Position numbers and translations under genes: made by a program. This document shows positions 1 through 12,643 of a stretch of 64,000 bases of DNA, piece by piece. Within the stretch, counting starts at the first letter, position 1, and every line of letters begins with the position of its first letter. The DNA comes from Harmothoe impar (taxonomy: Eukaryota; Annelida; Polychaeta; Phyllodocida; Polynoidae). Location: positions 42,721,377 to 42,785,376 of the forward strand of contig OX381708.1 in the NCBI GenBank assembly GCA_947462335.1. The letters run 5' to 3'. The notes beneath the pieces are model-generated. The model saw only the letters and a program-made list of their open reading frames with translations. It searched no databases and had not been told where the DNA came from.

Positions 1-1831
1 GGAGCTGACTTGGGTTGAGAACTTGTGTGTTATAGTAGAATGTTGAATGGTTGTCATGAAAATGTGCGAGGGTGATGGTGTGTACTTTATCATTGGGTTT
101 CTTTAATACTCTCTAGATCAGCAACCTATGCATATTTCATACTTTCAGTAATTGAACCCCATGCTATGGGGATGCCTTAGTATCCCAACAAGGGGTGGTA
201 ATATGACTCGTGCATGTGACTCTGTAGCCGATTAATAGACATTGGTTGGCATGGGTTGGTTATAAATAATCGATGTACAGCCATCCATCAAGGCTCTACC
301 CTTATGGAAAATGCCACTGTTTCAGCCAACAGAGGCTTTTAACGCCCTGGCAGAAGGCCAATGGGTCAGAGACATTGTAATGTTACACGTTGAAAAATGA
401 CATGACATGAAGGTTCACCTAGAGTCGTACCATGCATCTAATGGATTGGAGGATGGAGGGTATGGCTTTTCTCACTTGTAACGTGAGTGATCTTGGTGAC
501 TCCTGTACAGCCCATCTAACTATGGCCCATAACATGGGGATTTGGTCGCATTACATACTATTATGACTACCTTTTAGGCTAGTAGTGGGACACTCTATGA
601 GATGGACATCCACGCATGTAATGTTACCAAATACATAAAATATGCACCCTGCATACTGTAATACCCATGTTCCTGGAACTGGTATAACAGTGGGATGATG
701 AGATGGCCATGATAAAAAACAAGTATACCAATTTGCGTGGCACAATGTCAACTCCTTCCTCCTTCTCATCGCCTTCTACCTTCCATCCCTGTCTCCCTCA
801 TACCTTCATGTCTCTCCCATGCCTGTCTCCCTGCGTATCTCCCTATATACGTATACCTACTTGGTTGCCCCCCCCCCCTACATCCCTGCCTGCCTGCCTC
901 CCTTCCTCTCCCCCTTCACCCCTTGCTATTTGATTCCATGGCTATTTATTCCTCTGCACTCGGTATGTTTCCGTTAGACAACTTTTCTTGGGTCAGTAAC
1001 TACATGTAGGTACGGTGGCCACACCACAGCCAACGAGTCGTTAATAATAGAGAGGGTCTAACGTACCACTCCAGCCTCTCTAATCGTGTTAGACCAGTCC
1101 CCTCCAGTATGTGAAGGGTCTATACACATATATAGCCAGTTCACTGAAAGAGCAGACCCGAAGGGAACCCTCTAAACACATGTATACATTGATCTAAGTT
1201 ACATACATGTACAATGTAACTGGTAGTACTGATGATGTGGGCTGATCTTAATCATACCGCTAGCATGGCCGTCTACAAGTACACTTATGAGATAAGCTAG
1301 CTATACATGGCGGTGACATAAGGATGCATGAGAGGACTCATTGGTACCTTAATGCTACCAGGTAGTTAGGGGTAAGTCTGCTGTAATCTCCTAATCATAT
1401 CCTGATAACTTATCTACACATGTATACCCATGTTTCTATTCACAGATGATATCCCACTGTCTACATACATACAGCCTATAGTATACAGATACACTGAGAC
1501 AGGCCCCGACCTGACCACTGCGCCATAACATACATCCTCACCTGATATTGATCTGTATAGCTTTACTACCCAGGAAACTGCATACCTGGGCCTCTCATTA
1601 TCGCTCAAACAAGAGACTGGATCCTTAGCAATTCACACCATACTGCTCAATACGGCAGATCATCACATAAGCTCACGGCCTTCTCTGCTGTATCTGAATA
1701 TATACTAGGACTAGAATATGTGCAAAAAGGGGAAATATTATGGATTTGATAACACGGAGACGAGTGTTTCTGGATATACACAGACTATTATGACTTAATG
1801 CACTAGCTGAGGAATACCCGATGTAAGCTAG
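1..1831. other. No gene seen
   Basis: Apart from the pyrimidine tract at 735-935, only short open frames with no recognisable domain or splice-consistent exon. Confidence 0.6.
735..935. repeat. Pyrimidine-rich low-complexity tract
   Basis: CCTGCCTGCCTCCCTTCC-type sequence; the overlapping open frames here are compositional. Confidence 0.7.
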
Positions 1832-3210
1832 TAGTCCAGTCAATTGACTGCCATATGGGGGTAAACCCAAAACAAATTGCAATAGTTTCGTACCATGGTT
1901 TTTCTCAATCCTTAGACATATATGTACATCAGAAAAAAAATCCTAAGAAAAAAAGTGAGGGGCAGACATTTTTCTCAGGGGTCAAAGGTCAAGGTCATAC
2001 CAAAACCTAATTTCCCAAAAAAATCTAATAAATGGTGTATAATTAGAAGAAAAAAAGAGCTGGCTCTTAGATATTTGGTGGACATGTACAACTAAAATAG
2101 GTCTTTAGTTCCTGCTAGTAGGCTGACCTTGGCTCAAGGTCAAGGTCATCTTTTTCAAGGTCAAACATCCAAATTTTAGCCCAAATCAAAGTTTTACCTG
2201 ATATAGTTTGTCCTTATTCGTTAAATATACATCTTAGAAGAAATCTGGCTTGTTTGGTATGAGTCCCCTTAGACAAGATTCTAATTTGACATTTTATACA
2301 GTAGTGTGGTAACCATCTTTGTGTAATTTGAGGTCAAAGGTCAAGGTCATACAAAAACCTGTTTACAATAAAAAATCAATGAATTAGGTATATTTAAGTT
2401 GAAAAATGAGCTGGCTGTTTTATATTTGGTGGCAGTGTCCAACTAGAGTAGCTCTACAATTCCTGCTAGTATGATGACCTGTGGTCAAGGTCAAGGTCAT
2501 ATTTGTCAAGGTCAAACATCAAAATATTAGCCAAAATTAGAGTTCTACCTGATGTATAGCTTGTCCATATTCATTGAATATACATCTGACTTCTTTGCTA
2601 AGAGTTCCCATAGACAAGATGCTGATTTAGCCCTTTATACAGTATCGTGGTAGCCATCTTTGTATGATATGAGGTCAAAGGTCAATGTCACAGGAAAACC
2701 AAATCATGATAACATATCAATGAATTGTCATATTTATGAGGAAAAACGAGCTGGGTGTTAACTATTTGGTAGGTGTGTTCAGCTAAAGTAGATCTACAAC
2801 TTGTCATCTTTTTCAAGGTCAAACATCTAAATATCGGCCAAAATTAGAGTTCTACCCGGTTTAATAGTTTATTGACATTCATGAAATGTACAACTGAGAA
2901 GAAATCTGGCCCCCCTCTCCCATACAGGAGGGTGGTAGCCATCTTTGTGTAATCTGAGGTAAAAGGTCAAGGTCAAATGAAAACTCAAATACAATTAAAT
3001 TTGAATAAATAGGGTACATCAAGAAAGATAAATGAGCTAGCTGTTTAATATCTGGTGGGAGTGTTCAATGAAAATAGGTCTACGATCCCTGCTAGCTTTG
3101 GGCTAAGTTCAAGGCCACCATTTTCAAGGTCAAATATCAAAATGTGTACCAAGATTACAGTTACACAGGATGTTGTTTGTCAACACTTGTACATTCTAGA
3201 GGAAATCTGA
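1832..3210 (-). repeat. Interspersed repeat rich in AGGTCA half-sites, inverted copy
   Basis: It begins at TAGTCCAGTCAA, the same terminus as at 7347 and 11386 but in the opposite orientation. Inside is a degenerate tandem array of about 280-350 bp units, each with AGGTCAAAGGTCAAGGTCA or a variant (about 1979, 2332, 2672, 2957) and a second TTCAAGGTCAAAC block. It lacks the miniature element found in the other two copies. The far end near 3210 is not sharp. Confidence 0.75.
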
Positions 3211-3237
3211 CCTTTTTCCTAGGATGTCAAATGGACC

Positions 3238-3455
3238 AGCTCCAAACCACAGGTTTTAACAAGACCTCAGCTTGACGAGTGAGGAGGCTATACAGGGTAT
3301 CATAGGAAGGTGTGCAACTAAAAGTCCACAGCTAGCCATGAATGTGACGATAGACTCTATATACCAGCAGTTCCACAACAGGCCACAGGGTATGCATTAG
3401 TGACATCTCCTCACTCACCAAGCTGAGGTCTTGTCAAAACCTGTGCTCCAAACCT
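3238..3455. mobile_element. Foldback (inverted-repeat) element
   Basis: Arms of about 48 bp (3238-3287 and 3407-3455) are near-complementary: AACAAGACCTCAGCTTG pairs with AAGCTGAGGTCTTGT and CTCCAAACCACAGG with CCTGTGCTCCAAAC. CTGTGCTCCAAAC is then repeated directly after the right arm. Confidence 0.7.
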
Positions 3456-4869
3456 GTGCTCCAAACCCCCTTTCAACTTGGTGACTATGTTCGACTTGCC
3501 AAACACCTTGGATGTGGTATTACTAAAGCAAAGAGAATGTATCAGCTTATATTGCTACCTAAGTGTGATTTTGTAGCACCTATGTTCCGGCATCTTTTCT
3601 CTTTGGTTTGGTTGTTTGCAGGAACCACACACTGGAGCCTACTTTATGAGCATGATGATTTAGCAGCACAAGGATGTCTGTAACTTTATCAATAACTTTC
3701 TCTTGAAGGGGGCTGACTGAGTGTGGGGAGGTGCCAGAAGGGGCTACAGGAGGGTACCAAAGGTGTGTGATTGTGGGGAGGTGGTAGGAGGGGTCAACTG
3801 GAGGAGTGAGCTGACTGGGAAAGTGTACAGTCAGACGTCAAGCCGACGAGGGACCGGCGATCCTCGGCCGGCGGCCACTATTTGATCAGTTTGCAAGAGG
3901 ATAAAATGTATCCACTCTCAATCTGGAAGACGCTAAACTGTGTAGGAGATTGGAGTAGGTAGAAAGATAGGCACCCTCAATGGGATGTTCGACACTAGGA
4001 AAGTGTGGGAGGAGGATGATTGAATGATTGTTCCCCTTACCAAATAATAGACAGAGACATTGTCTAAAAGTTGGGTATAGATCTAATAGAGTAGATGTAC
4101 TAGTTTCAAAACAGTATCAGTTTTCGACTATATTGTATACTCTTGTCTTTCACTAACTCAACCTATACCCCCTGCTTATCTTCTGCTCTGCCTGCCCCTT
4201 TCTCTATACCTATCCCTCCACCTCTCAATTCCTCTCCCTTCTCTTCCCAATTCTCCTTCTTATATTGTCTACCTCAGTTCCTTGAATATCTGCTGTCGCC
4301 AGAATAATATCTTAGGAAGCAAGTTATCTGAGGAGATAAAACATGCCATGTGCCATGGTTGGGGCATAGAGAAAGGTAAATTGGATGTGGGTGCCGGTAT
4401 ATATATACTAACCACATGAGCAGCTCAGTCTGAAGGTGAATTAGTAGGACAGAATATGAAACCAAACCGGACTTCATGCACTTTAATTACCCTCATCCCT
4501 CCCCACCCCTCCTCTGTGATGTCCAAACCTTGGGTGGCTGGGTAGGGGCACATTATACCTCCAATGACAGCAGAAGGATACTGACAATCTCTCTACCCCA
4601 TATCACTATCAAGGCAGTGAGGCAGATTCTAGCTATAAGCAGTGTAGGGAAAATACATCTGAAGTTGAAGCAGTAAATTATCTGAAGTTGTGAACATAGA
4701 TGGAAGGAGAAAAGGTGCATAGTCAAGGTCTATGTTTGTGGTATCGAGGGACCCTAGGATTTGAGGGCTTGAGGAACTGAAGGTTGATTGTATATATCAT
4801 TCTGCTTGCTTATTCCGCTCCCTGCCTATTCCCTTTCTCTTCCCCTATTCATTCCTTCATCTTTGCCAG
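3456..4869. other. No gene seen
   Basis: Contains a G-rich GTGGGGAGGTG stretch near 3720-3800 and pyrimidine-rich DNA near 4150-4270. A 75-codon frame at 3456-3683 starts inside the foldback element and is not convincing. Confidence 0.55.
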
Positions 4870-5490
4870 GGTATAAGTGGAGAAGGGATAAACAACGGGA
4901 TAGCAGAGTATAAGAAAAGGAAAATATAGGAAGAGTCTATGCCGCAGAAGGAAGAGCAAAGGGGAAGATGGTAGGTAAAAGCCAGGGGCGGGGGATAGGC
5001 TGGTGAAAAAAAAAGAGGCTGGGGAAGTGATAGGTAGGGAGATAGACATAGAAATAATTGGCAAACAGAGACAGATAGAGTGAAGGGAGAGGCAGGGGAA
5101 GAGATCAGTACAGGGGTGATTAAGTAGATGGAGAGGAGAAGAGAGAGGCAGGGCAAGATAGACAGGAGGATAGGTGAAGGGAATGGGTAAAGGGTTATGT
5201 AGGGGAATGACACAGGATAGGGATTTATAGGCCTTTATATCCAGCTTATAAGCAGGTCTGGTATATATATTCAGAGTCTGGCTCAGGCCTAAAAAAAGTT
5301 GTGTTGTGGTAACATGGCCAAAAATAAATAGTGTTGGTAGGTCTTTATTAGCAGTAAAAGAATGTCTAACAAATTTAGGGTCGGCCCCAAAACCTAGGGT
5401 CAGTTGGGATACCGGACCACATCTTCCTATCTCCTTTAAGGGGATAGAAAGGCGATGGGATGAGCAGAGGGAGGATAGGGGCAAAATGTA
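4870..5490. repeat. Purine-rich (polyA/G) tract
   Basis: Long strand asymmetry with GGAAGAG, GAGAGGCAGGG and AGATAG words. The minus strand gives a spurious 211-residue Leu/Pro/Ser frame. It runs into the duplicated segment at 5491-5640. Confidence 0.8.
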
Positions 5491-5852
5491 AACAGGCAGG
5501 GAAGGTATAGGTAGATGGATACATAGGAAGACGATAGGTGGGTGAATAGAAAGGGTGGAAGGTAGAGAGAGGAAATGTAAGTCAAAATATAATTAGGAAA
5601 AAAAAGCAGATGACAGATGACAAATAGAAGGCAAATGGATAGGTAAGAAGAGGTAAAGGTATGATATGTAATTACATCAAAAATGAAACTAAAAGTCAAT
5701 ATTTTAACCTTGATTCAATACTATGAGCTGTAGGGCTATATTAGTTTTCCTCTTGGATATACCCGATTCATCGAGATTGTTTTGTAATTTGGTTTTCCTA
5801 TGACCGTGACCTTTGACCTCAGATTAACCAAAGATAGCTATCACACTCCTGT

Positions 5853-5993
5853 TTAACCCTTTATGGAGATGATGCATGAATGCAGCCCTGCTGAGTAACT
5901 CACCAGTGCTGCATTCAAGCATCACACCGACCCTATTGGTGCATCATGACAACAAACATTATCTTTTAATGACATCCTTCCTTAAAGGGTTAA
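5853..5993. mobile_element. piggyBac-like miniature element (TTAA target)
   Basis: A 141-bp insert bounded by TTAA on both sides with inverted ends CCCTTTATGGA and TCCTTAAAGGG. Homologous units of the host repeat lack it. The TTAA target and CCC...GGG ends are typical of piggyBac-type elements. Repeated at 9892-10032 inside the duplicated copy. Confidence 0.7.
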
Positions 5994-6740
5994 AGGGTAA
6001 GATTTAGAGCTAATACATGGGGCCTCTTAGAAAAGGAGATTTTTTTCAAGGATGTACATTTAACAACTATGAAGAAACTACATCAGGTTGAACTCAAGTT
6101 CTGGCCAATATTTTGATATTTGACCTTGGCTCAAGGTCATCATACTAGCAGGACTTGTAGAGCTATTTTAGTTAAGCATTGCCACCAAATATAAAACAGC
6201 CAGCTCATTTTCAACTTAAATATACCCAATTCATTGATTTTAATTGCAATCAGATTTTTGTATGACCTTGACCTTTGACCTCAAATTATACAAAGATGGC
6301 TACCACGCTACTGTATAAAGGGTTAAATCTGGAGCTAGTCCAAGGGGACTCCTAGCAAGCAAGCAACATTTCTTCTAAGATGTACATTTAATGAATATGG
6401 ACAAACTATGTCAGGCATAACTCTAATTTTGGCCAATATCTTGCCGTTTGACCTTGAAAAAGATGACCTTGACCTTGGCTCAAGGTCATCATACTAGCAG
6501 GACTTGTAGAGCTATTTTAGTTAAGCACTGCCACCAAAATATAAAACAGCCAGCTCATTTTTCAACTTAAGTATACACAATTCATTGATTTTTTATTGCA
6601 ATCAGATTTTTTGTATGACCTTGACCTTTGACCTCAAATTACACAAAGATGGTTACCACACTACTGTATAAAGGGTCAAATTAGAATCTTATGCAAGGGA
6701 ACTCTTACCAAACAAGCCAGATTTCGTCTAAGATGTATAT

Positions 6741-6966
6741 TACCGTAAAACCTCGCGTATAAGCCGCGGCTAGTACGCGAGTCAGTCTCAGCTTTCTTTT
6801 GATACCAAGCATGCCTATAAAGGGTGCGGCTTATACGAGAGTTTTTAGAAGTATACTAAAGTACCAAATTAACTATTTTTAGACCCCCTCTGCGGCTTAT
6901 ATAATCTGTCAAAGTTGGGGGTGCGGCTTATACGCGAGTTAGGCTTATACGCGAGGTTTTACGGTA
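6741..6966. mobile_element. TA-target miniature inverted-repeat element (TACCGTAAAACC ends)
   Basis: A 226-bp insert with terminal TACCGTAAAACCTCGCGTAT and its complement, and internal repeats of GCGGCTTATACGCGAG. The inverted copy at 1832-3210 has an empty site at the corresponding place (near 2220), which confirms insertion. The likely target duplication is TA. Confidence 0.85.
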
Positions 6967-7506
6967 ATGAATATGGACAAACTATATCAGGTAAAATTTG
7001 ATTTGGGCTAAAATTTGGATGTTTGACCTTGAAAAAGATGACCTTGACCTTGAGCCAAGGTCAGCCTACTAGCAGGAACTAAAGACCTATTTCAGTTGCA
7101 CATGTGCACCAAATATCTAAGAGCTAGCTCTTTTTTTTCTCTAATTTATAGACAATTCATTAGATTTTTTTGGGAAATTAGGTTTTTGGCATGACCTTGA
7201 CCTTTGACCCCTGAGAAAAATGTCTGCCCCTCACTTTTTTTCTTAGGATTTTTTTTCTGATGTACATATATGTCTAAGGATTCAGAAAAACCATGGTACA
7301 AAACTATTGCAATTTGTTTTGGGTATTTCCGTAATTTGACTGGACTAAAGGTAGTGGAGGGAAACACCTAGTTCATCTAATCTGAACTCGTCGCTGCGGG
7401 CCGTGATCTGATGGTGCCCTGACAGCACAGCTACTGTTATGGTCTGGCACGAACAGACTAGTAACACCCCCCCCCCCCCCTCCCGCCCCATATAGCTTAG
7501 TTAGGC

Positions 7507-7640
7507 TAAAGTTGGGGGTGCGGCTTATACGCGAGTTTTTCCTAGGGACGATTGAGGAGGCCTCTGCGGCTTATAGGATCGCCCCAAACTCGGGGTGCGG
7601 CTTATACGCGAGTTAGGCTTATACGCCAGGTTTTACGGTA
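7507..7640. mobile_element. Truncated copy of the TACCGTAAAACC miniature element
   Basis: Carries GTGCGGCTTATACGCGAG twice and ends GGTTTTACGGTA, as at 6966, but the left terminus is missing. It follows a run of Cs at 7468-7481. Confidence 0.7.
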
Positions 7641-9169
7641 ATCATTCAGTGAGCGGCCCTCCCCGTGAAGGCCGTGCGGAGCACGTCTCCCGAGGAGTGC
7701 ACGGTCGGGTGCCAATAGCCCGCCGCCCCAGTGACGTCACCACCAGCCTTGACCTATGCATATAACAAAACTCGGACAACCCATGTCAGACACCCTCTAT
7801 AAAGCAATGTAATTAATGTTGTGATTATTACATGTTGCAATATGTCAATTCACTTCTAATTTTGACAAACTATTGGAAGGATCAATGGCGTTGGTCTGCT
7901 ATAAGTCTATAATTTTTTACTATGGTTGATTTTGCTCTAGAATTTTCTGTAGTTAAAATCGTTTTCCTATATTTCTGTGTCATTTTAGGGTAGGTATGTC
8001 GGTGAGATAAAGGGCACAGTAGGTGGTATCTGTCAACTCATCCCTAAATGAGCAGCTCAGGCCTCCTGTGGTGAGGGGGTGGTGGGGGAAATAGGGGGAT
8101 GGTAATGAGAGTTTTATGGGAGAGGAGTGGTCTACTTCAAACAGATGACAAGATAACTGACTGTATATATTAAGGACTGGACTATGGTATTGATCTATTG
8201 GTATTTTTTAAAACCCCATATTGTATTGATAGACAATGGGTATCGAGATCTCCTTGACCTCAGCTTTCCAAAAGTGAAAGAATTTCTCAAATATTCCCAT
8301 TAGAAGCTGAGATAGGTCCATGTAACTATCATAACCATGGAAATAAAATGTCATTTTTACCCAATCTTTTTTTATATATACTTGTTGATATTGAGATCCC
8401 ATATGTTAAGTTTCATAATAAAAATCAACAAACTGTAGCAGAAACAATGATACTAAGTGAGCTACTCCATACATTCCCTATGTGTGGATGTCCGAAGTCA
8501 CCCCCCACCTCCCCCTACCCCTGCCGCCAGGACCTAACTTTAGAACGGGGGCACCGAGCTATTGAGGTAGAGGCCCGTCTGCACGCCGAACAGCGGCCGG
8601 TCTCCCCACGCGGGGTGATACCACCGTGTGCTTACATCAGGCGTTTTTGGTCCTTTTAATGGATAAACTATGAATAGAATAACATATTTCCCGATTCATC
8701 TTGAAGAATCTAATTGATACTTATTGTTTAAATGTGTATAACGAGCTACGTATAGGCCTAACTGATACATGCCCTGGGAGTAGGGCCTAAGACAAGTCTC
8801 AGCTTAAACACATTGATGGACCAATCAGGATGCAGTGTTGGGTAGACTGAAGCTGGTTCCTGGTAAGACCAGCGAACACTGAGTGTTGCACAGGCAGACG
8901 TTACCCACATTTTTTCTTATACATGTATAAATGCTAAATACATGTCAGATAATGTGAGGGTATGTGTTAATATATATTTACGACAATGTGAGGTGTAGAT
9001 TTTTAGAATACAGGGGATGTTTCAACACTTAATGGTGGATGGGGGTAATTGATTAATTGGTTTTAATTATATTGATGCGATATGACTTCATTGATGCGAC
9101 ATTATATCCCTGCTATCTTGTATTAGATTGTTATATTATCCTTTATGCTATATCCGACCCAGGTAACAT
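7641..9169. other. No gene seen
   Basis: Unique-looking DNA with a GC-richer patch at 7640-7750 and another at 8500-8640. A 103-codon frame at 8348-8659 has no recognisable feature. Confidence 0.55.
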
Positions 9170-9340
9170 AAGTACATTGGGCCATTATTGGGCCAATATA
9201 CCACTTAAAAATGGGCCAATATTGGCATTTTGATATTGGCCCACCGCTGGTTTGACCGCTGGCCCAGTAATGGCCCATGCTCGGAAAAAGGGATATTGAT
9301 TTCATGTTGGCCCAATGGTGGGCCAACATTACAATGTTTT
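9170..9340. repeat. GGGCCAATATTGGCCC inverted-repeat cluster
   Basis: Several GGGCCA(A/T)TATTGG and TTGGCCCA blocks in both orientations, lying between repeat copies A and B. Probably a small palindromic repeat. Confidence 0.6.
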
Positions 9341-9891
9341 TACATTATTCCAAGGTTAGAAATGAAACATCGGGGCAACCTTGAAATACATATGTCGCCC
9401 CAACATATAATTTTCAATATAGGACCACTGCAACAATTACTAATATTGAACAATACTATTTTTATGTGTATAATTGAATGTGCAAGCATACTTAAGACAT
9501 GACTGTCAAGTATCATCAGTTTAGAAAAAAACAGGCAGGGAAGGTATAGGTAGATGGATACATAGGAAGACGATAGGTGGGTGAATAGAAAGGGTGGAAG
9601 GTAGAGAGAGGAAATGTAAGTCAAAATATAATTAGGAAAAAAAAGCAGATGACAGATGACAAATAGAAGGCAAATGGATAGGTAAGAAGAGGTAAAGGTA
9701 TGATATGTAATTACATCAAAAATGAAACTAAAAGTCAATATTTTAACCTTGATTCAATACTATGAGCTGTAGGGCTATATTAGTTTTCCTCTTGGATATA
9801 CCCGATTCATCGAGATTGTTTTGTAATTTGGTTTTCCTATGACCGTGACCTTTGACCTCAGATTAACCAAAGATAGCTATCACACTCCTGT

Positions 9892-10032
9892 TTAACCCTT
9901 TATGGAGATGATGCATGAATGCAGCCCTGCTGAGTAACTCACCAGTGCTGCATTCAAGCATCACACCGACCCTATTGGTGCATCATGACAACAAACATTA
10001 TCTTTTAATGACATCCTTCCTTAAAGGGTTAA
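9892..10032. mobile_element. piggyBac-like miniature element, duplicate
   Basis: Equivalent of the insert at 5853-5993, carried along in the 1,857-bp duplication. Confidence 0.7.
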
Positions 10033-10779
10033 AGGGTAAGATTTAGAGCTAATACATGGGGCCTCTTAGAAAAGGAGATTTTTTTCAAGGATGTACATTT
10101 AACAACTATGAAGAAACTACATCAGGTTGAACTCAAGTTCTGGCCAATATTTTGATATTTGACCTTGGCTCAAGGTCATCATACTAGCAGGACTTGTAGA
10201 GCTATTTTAGTTAAGCATTGCCACCAAATATAAAACAGCCAGCTCATTTTCAACTTAAATATACCCAATTCATTGATTTTAATTGCAATCAGATTTTTGT
10301 ATGACCTTGACCTTTGACCTCAAATTATACAAAGATGGCTACCACGCTACTGTATAAAGGGTTAAATCTGGAGCTAGTCCAAGGGGACTCCTAGCAAGCA
10401 AGCAACATTTCTTCTAAGATGTACATTTAATGAATATGGACAAACTATGTCAGGCATAACTCTAATTTTGGCCAATATCTTGCCGTTTGACCTTGAAAAA
10501 GATGACCTTGACCTTGGCTCAAGGTCATCATACTAGCAGGACTTGTAGAGCTATTTTAGTTAAGCACTGCCACCAAAATATAAAACAGCCAGCTCATTTT
10601 TCAACTTAAGTATACACAATTCATTGATTTTTTATTGCAATCAGATTTTTTGTATGACCTTGACCTTTGACCTCAAATTACACAAAGATGGTTACCACAC
10701 TACTGTATAAAGGGTCAAATTAGAATCTTATGCAAGGGAACTCTTACCAAACAAGCCAGATTTCGTCTAAGATGTATAT

Positions 10780-11005
10780 TACCGTAAAACCTCGCGTATA
10801 AGCCGCGGCTAGTACGCGAGTCAGTCTCAGCTTTCTTTTGATACCAAGCATGCCTATAAAGGGTGCGGCTTATACGAGAGTTTTTAGAAGTATACTAAAG
10901 TACCAAATTAACTATTTTTAGACCCCCTCTGCGGCTTATATAATCTGTCAAAGTTGGGGGTGCGGCTTATACGCGAGTTAGGCTTATACGCGAGGTTTTA
11001 CGGTA
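10780..11005. mobile_element. TA-target miniature element, duplicate
   Basis: Same element as 6741-6966, inside duplication copy B. Confidence 0.85.
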
Positions 11006-11386
11006 ATGAATATGGACAAACTATATCAGGTAAAATTTGATTTGGGCTAAAATTTGGATGTTTGACCTTGAAAAAGATGACCTTGACCTTGAGCCAAGGT
11101 CAGCCTACTAGCAGGAACTAAAGACCTATTTCAGTTGCACATGTGCACCAAATATCTAAGAGCTAGCTCTTTTTTTTCTCTAATTTATAGACAATTCATT
11201 AGATTTTTTTGGGAAATTAGGTTTTTGGCATGACCTTGACCTTTGACCCCTGAGAAAAATGTCTGCCCCTCACTTTTTTTCTTAGGATTTTTTTTCTGAT
11301 GTACATATATGTCTAAGGATTCAGAAAAACCATGGTACAAAACTATTGCAATTTGTTTTGGGTATTTCCGTAATTTGACTGGACTA

Positions 11387-12592
11387 TAGAGGACACCTGT
11401 ATACTGCAGGTAAGGCTATAATACGTGAGAAGAGGGCGAGTAGGAGAACAGTGTATGTATTATATGTATGTATACCTATACATATATCTTATTAGCCTAA
11501 GTCCATCATGGATTCATGCCAAGTCTGGTGTAGTGTACAGAGTAGGGGGTACTTAATACTATAAGGTGCTGGTAATGGGATGGTAAATAGGATATAAGTA
11601 TGTGGCTTCCTTATGTATTTACATACTGCAACTATTAACATCGGATACCATTTACTCGTCGTCACCAGAGTACCAAGATAGCACACATACAGTTCATACT
11701 TTACATGAATCTATTGTGATCTATCTTAAAGTTGTATGGGAGGAAGATCTGGGCTAACTTTTTCGCACTTATCTTCTTTATAGATCAGTAATTCACTATA
11801 CACTTATCCCTTGATCTTCGCCACTATCAAGCCCATCGCAGAGAAAATGACATACACATATTAACTTTATTTAGTTTTAGCATTGATTGTATCTAGTTTA
11901 TGCCTTATTTGTCCTTATCGGTCAATGATAACAGGGTACTACAAAAAGATAGCGGGTTAAATCCCGCGTTCTGTCTATTGTCGTAGTTGCTGCTATATGA
12001 GTAGTATATGAAAAGTGCTTTCCACCACAGTCGATGCAATGGTTGAGATGGAGGCTTCGATATCAGGACGTAGGGGTTAAACGTAAATTTTAAAAGTTTA
12101 ACTTGAAAACATTGACTATGTATGGGATCAAAGTAATCGGGGTCAGTAGTGAGATATTTGGATACATGATTCATGACGTCTATAAAGTCTAGTATATAAA
12201 TGGAGGTGGGCGGTTATAACTTCATGTTACTGAAAGGGGGCACTTTACTGCAGGAAGGTGATGACCTCCATGTCCTCATGTTTCATACCTCCATCACACT
12301 GCCTCCTCTGTACCTTCACTTAACGCCATAGATCCGATCGCCACCACTATACCCCTGTAAAGTCCTTAACTTATCTAGTGCTTAAAGCAACCTGTAAAAC
12401 CCATCCCAATCCCTATGCAGCTATATCTATAGGATGGTGTGGTATCTGACGGTATTCTATCAAGGCCTGATTTCAACATGGCAGTTGTATAATGTATAAT
12501 GGGTACATTATGTAGTAGATGTGGTACAAGTGAGTCGCTGTATAGGTGTTATAAGCCAAGGACAGTGTATATTGTTAAAGGCGCCAGCCGAG
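11387..12592. other. No gene seen
   Basis: AT-rich unique DNA; short frames only. Confidence 0.55.
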
Positions 12593-12643
12593 GATAATTA
12601 CCATTCTCCAAAGCTTAATAAGCTTTGGAGAATGGTAATTATC
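12593..12643. repeat. 51-bp perfect palindrome
   Basis: Two 25-bp arms (12593-12617 and 12619-12643) are exact reverse complements around a single A at 12618. The last C is also the first base of the adjoining miniature element. Confidence 0.9.

Larger units (their letters stand above)
5491..7347 (+). repeat. 1,857-bp direct duplication, copy A
   Basis: Matches 9530-11386 with a constant offset of 4,039 bp from end to end, so no net insertions or deletions; every stretch compared by eye was identical. It contains the AGGTCA-rich tandem array (reading TGACCTTGACCTTTGACCT near 6263, 6612, 7192), a piggyBac-like insert and a TA-target insert. The upstream purine-rich tract continues smoothly into this copy, so A is probably the source. 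Confidence 0.9.
9530..11386 (+). repeat. 1,857-bp direct duplication, copy B
   Basis: Same sequence as 5491-7347. The left flank differs abruptly at 9530, inside what is a continuous purine tract in copy A, and the right flank differs after GGACTA. It includes both nested inserts at equivalent places, so it was copied after they landed. Confidence 0.9.

Noticed and set aside
4849..5484. 211-codon minus-strand frame
   Set aside because: It lies in a purine tract and encodes low-complexity Leu/Pro/Ser with no structure of a real protein.
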